64,000 nucleotides of DNA, taken from NCBI GenBank assembly GCA_964017155.1, contig OZ024857.1, positions 14,622,896 to 14,686,895 of the forward strand, read 5' to 3'. This document shows positions 1-9,700 of this stretch, one piece after another; positions within the stretch are counted from its first letter, which is position 1; every line of letters starts with the position of its first letter. This DNA is from Oasisia sp. SBJ-2009 (Eukaryota; Annelida; Polychaeta; Sabellida; Siboglinidae). The notes under the pieces were generated by a model. That model saw only the letters and a list, made by a program, of their open reading frames with translations. It made no database searches and was not told the DNA's origin. A program made the position numbers and the translations under genes.

Positions 1-455
1 AATATATGTTAATTTGTAAACTATTAATTAATAAATAATTAAAATGACATGCTGGTTGAGCTAATTAAGAGTAAATAAGTAAATAAATAAAAATATAAAA
101 GGATGAAAGGTGTAGAAAAACTAGACATTAAAAAGCAATCTTGAAATAATAAGTCTTAAGGTGTGTTTTAAACTTGTTCATGCACACTGTAGAACGCAAG
201 TCCTCAGGTAGTGCGTTCCAAAGAGTTGGTCCTGCACGAGAGAATGAGCGGCGTCCATAACGTTCGAGGTTGTGCCGAGGAACCACTAGCAACGCGCGGT
301 CTGCAGATCGCAGGGCGCGACGCGGCACGTACGGTGTGATCAGCGAGGCAATGTACGCCGGCGTCCGCTCGTGTAGGGCGCGAAACACAATGACGAGTAT
401 CTTGTACTCGATGCGATACTTCACGGGCAACAGAGAGATACACTTTTCAACCAGT
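1..455 (-). mobile_element. LINE 3' end (CR1/L2/jockey-like reverse transcriptase C-terminus)
   Basis: The minus strand from about 455 to 128 is open and encodes the C-terminal segment of a non-LTR reverse transcriptase. Visible hallmarks are LPVKYRIEYK, then TPYVPRRALRS, LLVVPRHN, YGRRSFS, GPTLWNALPEDLR and a final FKTHLKTYYFKIAF before the stop at 128. The segment after the stop (127-1) is the A/T-rich 3' UTR, and the element runs off the window. Only the last ~110 residues are present, so this is a 5'-truncated copy, as is usual for target-primed insertions. Family-level assignment (CR1/L2 versus jockey) is uncertain. Confidence 0.75.
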
Positions 456-468
456 GAATTACCTTCAG

Positions 469-678
469 CGGATCATAAACATTGGAGGCATCCATGTCGA
501 AAATTGGACGCCAAACATGAATCAGTCGATGCTGTACCCATTACCACCGAATAAGGTGAACACCATCCATTACGTCACCGAACTGCCCTTGGGCAAAACA
601 GCGACACTCCAGTGGAAGGCCGTCGGTGACTATATAGATAGAGACAGAGGTGAGGATGGAGAACATCTAACGTTATAA
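469..678 (+). CDS. Candidate terminal exon of an unidentified gene
   Basis: A pyrimidine tract and AG (accttcag, ending at 468) are followed by 69 open codons that end in TAA at 676-678. An AATAAA polyadenylation signal lies at 793-798. The peptide contains ENWTPNMNQSMLYPLPPNK and ELPLGKTATLQWKAVGDY, which I do not recognise. The reading frame, acceptor and poly(A) signal fit a last coding exon. No upstream exon is visible, because the LINE fragment abuts the acceptor, so the exon may be a remnant. It could also be chance. Confidence 0.28.
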   Translation, partial: RIINIGGIHVENWTPNMNQSMLYPLPPNKVNTIHYVTELPLGKTATLQWKAVGDYIDRDRGEDGEHLTL

Positions 679-1256
679 ATGTAATTTATTACAACAAAAC
701 TAGGTGAGTAAACAAACATCGCATACTCTCGGGAAACGCACGCGCATCCAGACTGTTGTCAGATATATACCTATGACGAAATGTGTTTTAAAAATAAAGT
801 GCAGACATGCAGACATGCAGTCTGCATTATTTGTGTGTGCACTGTTTATTACGATAGATGGCAGAACATGCTTGCAAAATAGTTACTCTAGGTCCATGGT
901 TGGCCACATTAAAAGAAATAAAAAAGGTGTTACCTAAAATTCGTTTTCCATATACATACAGATTAACTATGCATATAACATTGGCTATGATCGCTAGGTG
1001 GCGCCAGGCTTCACCGGGCCTAGAAGGTTCGCGGTAAACGAGAACTCCATCGGCACGACGTAAATGAGATTAGCCTTTTCATTTTTTTTAGTACAAATTA
1101 TCATCGTTATGTCGCAATATGAAGAAATGATTTAGCACGTCTGAAATATTAACTCACGAAACGTGATGGGAGAGTTACGGGAAGAAAATGAGAATTGTTT
1201 CGGCAAACTACAACTGCGGAGTGGATGGTGTCTGTCTCACACGTCTGATGCTAGAA
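679..1256. other. Non-coding stretch after the candidate exon
   Basis: Beyond the AATAAA at 793-798 I see no gene or structured repeat here. Confidence 0.4.
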
Positions 1257-1400
1257 CATTATTTCAAGATTGCTTGTAATGTCTAGTTTTTCTACACGTT
1301 TCTCCCTTTATGTTTATTTTTCATTAGTTGAAGTAGCATATAATGTTTACTATTTATTAATTAATTGTTTACTAGTTCACATATATTGTATTTTTTATTA
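1257..1400 (+). mobile_element. LINE 3' UTR, inverted copy of the one at 1-155
   Basis: The stretch starting ttatttcaagattgctt at 1257 matches the reverse complement of 1-155, including the shared tctagtttttctacac and the A/T-rich tail. Only the 3' UTR is present; no coding sequence precedes it. The two copies lie tail-out about 1.1 kb apart in opposite orientation. Confidence 0.65.
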
Positions 1401-1779
1401 ATAAATTACAGTTGACACATATATTGGATTGTTGTAGTCATTTATTATTAATTACCTGTAGCTACTATGTATAATATTATATATGTATTTATTCTGTAAT
1501 TACCTACAGGGCCTATAGGTATTTTATATATAACCTAACATATTTATACACACATTATCATATAGTTTTATTTCTTGACTACATTGACATATAATATAAA
1601 TTACAACAATGCAATCTCTGATAAATTATATCTTCTCTTGTTCAGTTTTCACACAACAGTGATTTAGTTACACGTATTCAGATGATTTTACTTGTACTTT
1701 CATTATATTTATTTCTTATAAGTAGTTTGAATTTTACCTGTGATGGAGCCACCATAGCAGATTAACTTGACTAGAACAC
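1401..1779. other. AT-rich non-coding stretch
   Basis: No ORF, repeat unit or recognisable element seen. Confidence 0.4.
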
Positions 1780-3059
1780 CTCCAGGCAATCCTTGCCGAT
1801 GAAACTGCCCATAAATACTAGCTTTTATACTTCAGTGCAGATGCTCGGATTACTCGTAGAATATTTTCGTAATATTCAGCGTGCTTGGCTCTCGTTTCTC
1901 CATGTATGAAAATGTTGTCCATAATGACTTCCATTCCTGATAGACCTTCGAGTAGTTATTCCACTTTATCTTGGAAGATGCCCGGCGTTCTTGTAATATC
2001 TAATGGAGTCTCCAGAAAGAATATCAACTGAAAGGTGTTATGATGGTGGTCAAAGTTTAGATTCCTTTGTCTAAAGGAATCTGCAAAAATCTGCTTGAAG
2101 CGTCAAGTTTCGAGAAAACAGTTGAGCCTTCTACTTCTGTCAGATGGCCACGTTCAACAGACAACATTATTGCCAATAAAAACAGTTGAGCCTTCTACTT
2201 CTGTCAGATGGCCACGTTCAACAGACAACATTATTGCCAAGTTTAGTAGAACAAAAGGAAGAAAAGAACAAAACAGGATGAGAATATGTACCGTGAAGGT
2301 TAAAAACAAGAGATTGCTTAAAGGTATAGAAGAATAGGGTGGCAAGTTGAGCATTAAAGGCATCGACTGTACCCACTGCTACAGTGTTTGCCGGGAGGTT
2401 GTTCCATTCATTGATGGTTCTAGGGAAGAAGAACAGTTGTCAGTAGCTGATGGTGCATTCCGGTATCCGGAAGGAGTGTGACGAGAGGCCTAGGTTGGGC
2501 AGGAGGCCGTCGGACTTGACAGTTTGTGTAGCACTTCATCCTATATTGGTAAAGTGCATTTCTCTCGCATCACGGATTGCTCAGGCATCTTATCAACATA
2601 AATGTGCACCTTGGCATTTTTATTCTCATTATAGGAACTATTGGCGCGCGCACACCAATCCGTCGGTTATGTGACTCATTCTATGATTCCATTGTCCTCC
2701 ACGGGTCGTAGTTCTGCCTCAACTTGAGGTACCACGAATTAGCACTCATGGTGCTGTGTATACGCTCTATGGTGTTGCGTTGTCCCGTAATGAGATCTTT
2801 ATCGGCTGTAACTGTGTGATGTCTCCGTAGACGTCTAGAATTGTGTCAACATGCACTCGTTTCATGAAGTCCATCTTCACTGGGACACTAAGATTGAGCA
2901 GGTTATTCCCAGTCTTGGCAACAATTACTTTGTAGTTCAGTGACTAACCGTCAGTGATTGGACGAGCAACGAATTAGCCAACGCCCGACAGCTGGCCACC
3001 CGGTCTCGTCAGTTTGGTGTAAAAAGGCTTCAGCTTTGGCTTGTGTTTCAACTGATTCA
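1780..3059 (-). mobile_element. pol: Degenerate Ty3/gypsy element: reverse transcriptase region, interrupted
   Basis: Read on the minus strand from 3059 leftward, there are decayed gypsy pol blocks in the right order. These are the protease-RT linker, then DWCA and a VHIYVDK-like block followed by CTLPI, a stop and DEVLHKLS (about 2680-2517), then KLDASSRFLQIPLD (about 2112-2065), then EVIMDNIFIHGE (about 1930-1890), where the catalytic YxDD motif has become MDN. Several stops and frameshifts make it non-functional. Its protease and gag parts continue at 8663-9150 beyond the inserted younger element. Block similarity suggests a mag/K02A2.6-like lineage; this is inferred from motifs only. Confidence 0.75.
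2113..2516 (-). mobile_element. LINE 3' end nested in the old gypsy RT, with a 63-bp tandem 3' repeat
   Basis: Between the DEVLHKLS and KLDASS blocks of the old gypsy RT lie about 400 unrelated bases. On the minus strand they encode the LINE C-terminal motif FFFPRTINEWNNLPANTV, then DAFNAQLATLFF. The 3' end carries two nearly perfect tandem copies of about 63 bp (about 2115-2240, containing cagatggccacgttcaacag). A 3'-terminal repeat is typical of some non-LTR elements. The insertion interrupts gypsy coding at one point, so it came after that element. Confidence 0.65.
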
Positions 3060-3237
3060 TAGAACATTACGAAATAACGATAGCTCCCTTCGAGATGCAG
3101 GACTCTGGCGAGTACTAGAACGATACGTCACTATGCAAATGGCGACAGCATATTCAGTGTATCTGTATATTGTCATGCTTATTAATATCATCATTAAAGT
3201 ATTTAAGTATTGAACAAATGGAAGTCGTTCTTATTTA
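3060..3237 (+). repeat. 5' LTR
   Basis: It begins TAGAACATTACG and ends TTATTTA, without the usual TG...CA termini. The boundaries are fixed by the ATTCA duplication and by comparison with 8480-8657. If the self-complementary stretch marks the transcript 5' end, U3 is about 3060-3156 and R begins at about 3157. A TATA-like/octamer-like ctatgcaaat lies about 25 bp upstream (3131-3140), and an ATTAAA poly(A) signal is at 3193-3198. All of these are sequence-based inferences. Confidence 0.92.
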
Positions 3238-3250
3238 TATACAGATACGC
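3238..3250 (+). promoter_or_regulatory. Candidate self-priming primer-binding site
   Basis: The 13 nt immediately after the 5' LTR read TATACAGATACGC. Their complement GCGTATCTGTATA matches 12 of 13 positions of 5' LTR 3157-3169 and 12 of 13 of the corresponding 3' LTR segment (8577-8589). No TGG-starting tRNA-complementary site follows the LTR. In Tf1/sushi elements the transcript 5' end folds back on the PBS and primes reverse transcription, and the geometry here fits that scheme. Confidence 0.6.
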
Positions 3251-3409
3251 TTAATGCACCATACAACTGCCAACGAAGGGATATCGCAAGTCCAAGGAGG
3301 CCAACAATTCGGAGCGCAAGTTGACGTTTCGCAGTGACCAGGTGACAGGAACAATTATTTAATTTGACACTCCGGCGTTAAAACAGTGCCCAACTGCCAC
3401 CCCTACAGT

Positions 3410-4552
3410 ATGGTCAAGGTTAAGTGCCCTTTCCCGGACTGTGCGTTAGAAGCTGAACATGACGAGGCCGTCGTCACGGCCGCCCTCCTTAACATTCATG
3501 CTACCTCGCACACAGCCACTTCGACCGCCCCAGCGACAAACACGAAGGCGGATAAACTAAAGCGGCCATCCGTGTCGCTGGCGGGGACGAGCGAAGAGTG
3601 GTCATATTTCGTTACTCGCTGGAACGAGTACAAAGCAGGAACCAAATTAACTGACACAGATGTAGTCTCACAGTTGGAATGTTGTGACGAAGATCTTAGA
3701 AGAGATCTCACACGCGCAGCTGGCGGCACCCTAACAGGCAAGGAGGAAGCAGAAGTCCTAACAGCAATTAGAACCCTGGCTGTCCGCCAGGAGAACACCA
3801 TGGTAGCCCGTGCCACCTTACACAACATGCGGCCGGATCGAGATGAAGCCATCCGATCCTTCGGTGCCAGAATTAAGGGTCAGGCAGGCATCTGCAAGTA
3901 CACAGTCAAATGCCAACGCGAAGGATGTAACGCCGATATCGACTATACGGATGCCATACTCCGAGATGTACTGGCTCGTGGTATTGCCGACCAGGAAATT
4001 CAGCTAGACCTGCTAGGGGATCAGAATCAAGATATGTCACTCGAAGACATGTTAAAATTTGTAGAAGCCAATGAGTCAGGAAAGAGATCGGCATCCAGGC
4101 TACTTGACCCACCAAGTGTCAGCGCGGCAAGCAGCACTTATCGTCGCTCGAAGCAACGCGAGATGAAAGGGAAACAGCCGGACACCCGCGACAGGACCCC
4201 CGTCATCTGTTCGTATTGCGGGGGCAAAGACCATGGCCGTAGAGCACCAATCCACATCAGGAGGAAAGAATGTCCAGCATACGACCACACGTGCTCACAC
4301 TGTAGTAAGAAGCACCACTTTGAAGACGTTTGTCTCAGTAAAGATAACCCAAAACCACCTCGCAATAGTACTGTCGTCAGTGCTTGTGGACAAGAAGCAG
4401 CGACGCTGGATGAATTGTGCAACGTCAGGGCCATTCACCACTGGAACAGGACACGACCCATAACTCTTGACCACCATCTGTACAACAACATGAGTGACAG
4501 ATGGACAAGGCGAGCCTCGAGACCACAACCGAACATTCGTCTGACCCTCTGA
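3410..4552 (+). CDS. gag: Gag-like protein of the gypsy element
   Basis: The open frame reaches back to 3386, but the first ATG is 3410 (MVKVKCPFPDC), giving 380 aa. The N-terminus has a C2H2-like pattern, C-x4-C-x18-H-x3-H, ending in NIHATSH. The middle is capsid-like, helical and unremarkable. Near the C-terminus are two Zn knuckles. The first is unusual (C-x2-C-x4-H-x12-C) and the second canonical (CSHCSKKHHFEDVC, C-x2-C-x4-H-x4-C). The expected role is binding and packaging of element RNA in a virus-like particle. The TGA at 4550-4552 is followed in the same frame by more gag/pol-linker-like codons, so the ancestral frame probably ran on and this stop may be a mutation. Confidence 0.85.
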   Translation: MVKVKCPFPDCALEAEHDEAVVTAALLNIHATSHTATSTAPATNTKADKLKRPSVSLAGTSEEWSYFVTRWNEYKAGTKLTDTDVVSQLECCDEDLRRDLTRAAGGTLTGKEEAEVLTAIRTLAVRQENTMVARATLHNMRPDRDEAIRSFGARIKGQAGICKYTVKCQREGCNADIDYTDAILRDVLARGIADQEIQLDLLGDQNQDMSLEDMLKFVEANESGKRSASRLLDPPSVSAASSTYRRSKQREMKGKQPDTRDRTPVICSYCGGKDHGRRAPIHIRRKECPAYDHTCSHCSKKHHFEDVCLSKDNPKPPRNSTVVSACGQEAATLDELCNVRAIHHWNRTRPITLDHHLYNNMSDRWTRRASRPQPNIRLTL

Positions 4553-4566
4553 GCCAATGCTGATGA

Positions 4567-5500
4567 CTACACGGACTTGGGCTTCAAATTAGGGCAAGCA
4601 CAAAATCACTGACTTCTTCGGTAATGACTGACACAGGCTGCCAAAGCTGCCTTGTCGGTATCGGAGTAATTGGACGCCTCGGTCTGACATGAGCTGACCT
4701 CATCCCCGTCACCATGAAGATGAATGCTGCTGATGAGACGGGTATCAACATCCTCGGCGCAGCCATCTTGAGATTCTCGGGAATTGGTAAACCGGGCCAC
4801 AGCCTGGAAACTAGACAGATTACGTACATCACAGACTGTTCCGACAGAATATTCCTATCACGCGATGCGTGCATCCAGCTCGGCATGATATCCGAATCAT
4901 TCCCGACTCTGGGGGAAATTCTTCAGAATTGCGCAATCCAACCACAAAAAGACCCTGGAGCCCACAGCAACGGCACCACTGCCACGTGCGGCTGCCCTAC
5001 AAGAGCACCACCACTACCCCTGCCACTGAAATTGCCATTCCCTGCGACCGAGGCAAACAGAGGGAAACTGCAAACATATCTGGTTGAATACTACAAGAGT
5101 AGCACATTTAACACATGTGAACACCATACCCTACCCATGATGTCAGGCCCCCCAATGAGACTGATGATCGACCCGAATGCTGATCCGGTGGCCTTCCATA
5201 CACCCATCCCTATACCGCTCCACTGGCAAGACGAAGTGAAGGCCGGCCTTGATCAAGATGTGAGACTGGGCGTACTTGAGCCAGTCCCTGTAGGAACACC
5301 AGTGACCTGGTGTCACAGGATGGTCATCTGCGCAAAGAAAACAGGAAAACCGAGACGTACAGTGGACTTTCAACCGCTCAATGTCCATGCCACCCGCGAG
5401 ACACACCACACCCAGTCACCATTCCATCAAGCTCGCTCTGTTCCACACGGAAAGTTAAAGTCAGTGTTTGATGCCTGGAACGGATACCACAGACGACAGG
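4567..5500 (+). pseudogene. pol: pol part 1: protease and N-terminal reverse transcriptase, broken
   Basis: Reading moves from the gag frame to the next frame near 4590-4610. The aspartic protease motif is M-T-D-T-G-C at 4624-4641. An in-frame TGA at 4690-4692 interrupts it, and the frame then stays open. The RT palm begins near 5220 with LGVLEPVPVG, then VTWCHRMVICAKK, GKPRRTVDFQPLN and KSVFDAWNGYH, which carries the first catalytic Asp. After that the correct continuation jumps to the next frame. The jump fits a small deletion of a few codons with a frameshift near 5490. Protease would process Gag-Pol and RT would copy element RNA; neither can be made intact from this copy. Confidence 0.85.
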
Positions 5501-6985
5501 CATTTCACTACCTTCACCACCCCGTGGGGTCGCTACAGGTACTGCTCTGCACCACAAGGCTACATCGCCTCCGGAGACGGATATTCGCGACGCTATGGTG
5601 AGATTGTTGCTGACGTCCCTCAGAAAACCAAATGTATCGATGATACCCTGCTATGGGCGGACTCCGTGGAGGAGAGTTTCTTCCAGGCTGCTAACTGGCT
5701 GGACGTCTGCGGCAGGAATGGCATAACACTGAACCCTGACAAATTTGTATTCTGCCAGGAGGAAGTAGAATTTGCCGGTTTCACAATCACCATGGACAAT
5801 GTACGCCCTTGCAGCAAGTATCTACAGGCCATACGGGAATTCCCGACACCGCGCAACATCACGGACCTCCGCTCATGGTTCGGTCTCGCGAACCAGGTGT
5901 CTTATGCTTTTAGCATGGCAAAACGGATGCTCCCATTCCGGCAACTTCTGAAACCCGGGAACGCATTTACTTGGAACGACGACTTGGATAACATCTTCGC
6001 CGAATCCAAGGAGGTCATCGCAGATGAGATTGAGGAGGGAGTACGGATTTTCGACAAAGCCAAGCCTACCTGCCTTGCCACCGATTGGTCAAAGGACGGG
6101 ATCGGCTTCTGGATGTTCCAGAAACATTGCACCTGCCCAGGCGCTAAGCCATTTTGCTGCCATGACGGATGGAAAGTCTCTCTAGTGGGAAGCCGATTCA
6201 CTCATGCAGCTGAATCCCGGTTTGCCCCTGTTGAAGGCGAAGCTCTAGCTGTAGCGGACGCCCTTGACAAGGCCAGATTCTTTGTACTCGGATGTAGTGA
6301 CCTTATCGTGGCGGTTGACCACAAACCGCTGTTGAAGATACTGGGTGACCGCTCCCTTGACGTCATCACGAACACACGCCTAAGGAACCTCAAGGAGAAA
6401 ACCCTGAGGTACAGGTTCAGGATGGTACACATATCTGGCATTCACAACAAGGCGGCGGACGCTATTTCCCGACACCCCTCTGGCGACACCAACCCAGAAA
6501 TACTCTGCCTGCCCGACGACATCGCACACACTCAGAACGCCATGGCCGTCCAACGCATGTTCTTAGCAGGAATCCGCACTCAGGAAGCGGCGGACCGGGA
6601 CAACAACACTACCGAGATATCGACATACTCGCTCGAATCGCTCCACTCCGTAACTTGGGATCGTGTGAGAGAGGCCACAGCTAGTGATGAAGACATGCAC
6701 CTTCTCTTATCTCTTATAGAGAATGGCATGCCACAATTTCGCCATGAGCTACCTCATGCCGTGCGCGCCTTTCATCGGTTTCGTGAGCATCTTCACACAT
6801 CGGACGGAGTAATCATCTACAAGGACAGAGTTGTCATCCCGCCAAGCCTACAGCAAGACATACTCTCGGCACTCCTCTCCGCTCATCAGGGGACAACATC
6901 CATGATGGCAGGTGCCGAGTCGTCCATCTTCTGGCCTGGAATGACCTCAGCGATCAATGCTACCCGAGCCAACTGTGAGCACTGA
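5495..6985 (+). pseudogene. pol: pol part 2: RT catalytic core, RNase H, integrase Zn domain
   Basis: RT continues with FTTPWGRYRYCSAPQGY and KCIDDTLLWAD. The polymerase dipeptide DD is kept, but the usual aromatic residue before x-D-D is Cys. The RT connection follows (FAGFTI...VRPCSKYL). RNase H shows CLATDWSKDGIGFW, EGEALAVADALDKARFF, VAVDHKPLL and NKAADAISRHPSGD, covering its acidic residues. The integrase HHCC domain begins near 6860 (SAHQGTTSMM...), and the frame is cut by TGA at 6983-6985, just where the last zinc-binding Cys is expected after NCEH. The continuing frame resumes directly at 6986. Confidence 0.88.
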
Positions 6986-8215
6986 AACCGCATGGCACCT
7001 TATCAGCCAAGCGCCCCACCGACACCCCCAATCTTGCCGGTATACCCGTTTCAGTGCGTTTGGTTTGATTTCTTCAGCCACAAAGGGATGACCTACCTCA
7101 TTATTGTCGACCGATACTCCAACTGGCCAATTGTTGAGAGAACCACGGGTGGAGCGGATGGCCTAATTAATTGCCTGAGACGTTCGTTTGCGACTTACGG
7201 CATCCCCGATGAAATCTCAACTGACGGCGGACCGGAATACATTGCAACGGCCACCCGCCTCTTCCTGTCTGCATGGGGTGTAGACCACCGACTCTCATCA
7301 GTTGCCGTCCCCCACAGCAACTGTAGGGCAGAGATCGGTGTGAAGACCATCAAGCGTCTCATCACAGACAACACGGGCAACAAGGGCGACCTGGACACCT
7401 TCCAATACCGCAACACCCCCGACCCGGACACCAAATTATCTCCGGCTGCATGCGTATTTGGACGATCTGTGAAAGACTTCATCCCCATATTGCGTGGTCG
7501 ATACAGACCTCACAATACCTGGCGAGAGACCCTCTCTGCTAGAGAAGACGCCCTGAGGAACAGACACATGCGTGCAGCCGAATACTGGTCTGAACACACG
7601 AAACGTCTTCCAGCCTTGGTCGTTGGCGACTACGTGAGAATTCAGAACCAGACCGGTCCTCAACCCAACAAATGGGACAAGACGGGCCGTGTCGTCGAGG
7701 TTCGGCAGTTTGACCAATACGTGGTCAGATTTGATGGCTCAGGACGGATGACACTCCGGAACAGGAAATTCCTGTATATCCCGGTGATCTCCCAAGCACC
7801 ACACCATACAATTGACGACCTTCACAGGCTCATCTTCCGATACGAGACTCGACCCACGCATACCAAGATATCGCCGCCGATCGGCCCGCCCCAACCATGG
7901 CCAACTACCCCGAAGGGCAATATGACCCAGGCCGACAGTCCTATGCAGACAACGCCACTCATGCCACCGTCGCCCACGACGGACGACGGGTCAACGCCGG
8001 GTATGACAGCCGCCCCGGCTACACCAAGCTCCCAGCTCCAGCGGAACTCGTCCACACCTATGCCGATGCTGGTGCCACGACACCCAAAGAATCTTGCGCC
8101 TGCTCTGGCTCATTCACCGATGCCCACGTTCAACACACCGCCACCGGCTAATACATCACGTTATGGACGCACCCTCAAACGTCCCAAGTGGCCCGTCGAC
8201 TACCAAACGGATTAA
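6986..8215 (+). pseudogene. pol: pol part 3: integrase core and C-terminal domain
   Basis: This is the same frame as part 2, beyond the nonsense codon. The DDE core is complete: Asp in WFDFF, Asp in STDGGPEY, and Glu in NCRAEIGV, with exactly 35 residues between the second Asp and the Glu. An SH3-like C-terminal domain follows ([19 protein letters not shown] ... [19 protein letters not shown]). The tail from about 7790 to 8215 is Pro/Thr-rich and low-complexity. No chromodomain is recognisable. That matters because most self-priming gypsy elements known to me are chromoviruses. There is no env ORF downstream. Confidence 0.88.
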
Positions 8216-8470
8216 TTGGTTAGTGTGAGTGTGTTCGGATTATGGTCAGAATACTACCATAACTCCAGACTAACAAATAAAGTAGTGAACACAACTCATT
8301 GGGACTAAGGCAGTCTACCCTGAATCCCAAGCTTGTTCATCAATATTATTATTTTAATACTTAAGATAACATGGACACCTGTTTATATTATGTTGTGTTT
8401 TACATTGTTATTAGACTTTCGGACTTTAATCAGCCTTCTTCGCCCTCTTATTGCGATGCACTTCAGGCTT

Positions 8471-8479
8471 GGGGGGAGA
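8471..8479 (+). promoter_or_regulatory. Polypurine tract of the gypsy element
   Basis: GGGGGGAGA directly abuts the first base of the 3' LTR (8480), the position required for plus-strand DNA priming. Confidence 0.85.
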
Positions 8480-8657
8480 TAGAACATTACGAAATAACGA
8501 TAGCTCCCTTCGAGACGCAGGACTCTGGCGAGTACTAGAACGATACGTCACTATGCAAATGCCGACCGCATATTCAGCGTATCTGTATGTTGTCATGCTT
8601 ATTAATATCATCATTAAAGTATATAAGTATTGAACAAATGGAAGTCGTTCTTATTTA
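8480..8657 (+). repeat. 3' LTR
   Basis: Same 178 bp as 3060-3237 with six substitutions and no indels. The ATTCA duplication follows at 8658-8662. Confidence 0.93.
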
Positions 8658-8662
8658 ATTCA

Positions 8663-9150
8663 GTGTTGCCTCTGCTCTGATTGTTACATCGGCGCAGAAG
8701 TCTAGTTTGAAGTCGACCAAACCTCTTTGTATTGCTACTGTATCCCTCCAGTCTGGTTCGGATTCATCGCATGAAAGTGACCGCGAAAAGTATACGCTCG
8801 CTTCAGTGAATTTTTATTAGGCAAACCTGAGCGAAGTGAACTTTTTATCGCATATATGACACTCAACCCGCCTGGACAGGCAGTATTCTTTGCCATAACT
8901 GCGACCACATCTACCACATTTACGTGGCATATTTCTGTTGGATCCGGTAAATTTCTGCCTTCTGTGATGTGTCTGTCTATGTGCTGTAAGTTTGAGCTGT
9001 TTTACTTCACTGCGCAACTGGTCACGAACTAGTTTTTCACGATTTCACGAGCTCCGATTGTCTGGCCATCTGTATGGCTATGGCGATGCTCAGTTTTGGG
9101 TTCATTTGAAGTTTGTGTTACATATTCTGTGTCGAATCTGTTGATCTTTG
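8663..9150 (-). mobile_element. Old gypsy element, protease and gag zinc-knuckle part
   Basis: On the minus strand, gag remnants (NPKLSIAIAIQMARQSELVK, about 9130-9070) precede a CCHC-type region (KCGRCGRSYGKEYCL ... ECHICDKKFTSLRFA, about 8935-8817). There the knuckle His is replaced by Tyr. Next comes the protease core (VDFKLDFCADVTIRAEATLN, about 8720-8663), where the DTG triad reads D-F-C. The protease frame then runs straight into 3054 leftward when the younger element and one ATTCA copy are ignored, showing that both halves are one element. Confidence 0.78.
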
Positions 9151-9700
9151 ACATTACGGTCAAAACTGCAGTGTTAATCTAATTCGTACAGATTTCGTAT
9201 GAATGATTAGCTTGGAAAACATCAGTGGTTACATTGCTACTGGCTGCACGGACCTTTATAGAAGTGTGTTTTAATTCAAACATAATGTAAGGGGTTACAT
9301 AATTATACCGCACACACGATATGGTAGAAGTAGGAGTAGATTTTATTAGTCTCAGGTTAATTTACAAGATACACAAATGCGTTATATTCACAGTTACCAT
9401 TGTATACAACGACCACTCAGAAAGAGTCATGACGTACTTTAAAAACATAGCATACGAATGAAAACAGTATTAATTGAGTAAACATGCAGAGCTCAACATT
9501 GGCACTGGTCCGATAGCTCGAAGCATGTTTTGAAGCTGCCGGGTACGTCACAAACGTTTCCGTAACCCGACCATTCATGGAAAATAGGTCGACCCTAACA
9601 CTTCTATTTGATATTTCAACCAATGTTTGCTTTATTGCAATATTATTATAACTAATTCAACAACGGTGTCTAAAATGCAGCCGTGCGTATACGGAGAAAT
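9151..9700. other. Intergenic stretch, no gene seen
   Basis: Possibly more decayed gag of the old gypsy element at the left edge; otherwise nothing recognised. Confidence 0.35.

Larger units (their letters stand above)
3060..8657 (+). mobile_element. Complete (but mutated) Ty3/gypsy LTR retrotransposon, 5.6 kb
   Basis: Two 178-bp LTRs (3060-3237, 8480-8657) flank gag and pol in the order Gag, protease, RT, RNase H, integrase. A perfect 5-bp target duplication ATTCA sits outside (3055-3059 and 8658-8662). The LTRs differ at 6 positions of 178 (about 3.4%), so the insertion is fairly old. The polypurine tract is at 8471-8479. Coding is broken by a stop after gag, a shift before protease, TGA at 4690, a small deletion/shift near 5490 and TGA at 6983, so this copy is not autonomous. 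It lies in an older gypsy element on the opposite strand. Confidence 0.95.

Noticed and set aside
3386..3409. Extension of the gag frame upstream of ATG 3410
   Set aside because: The extension starts with GTG, which is not a normal eukaryotic start. ATG 3410 directly precedes the conserved-looking CPFPDC motif.
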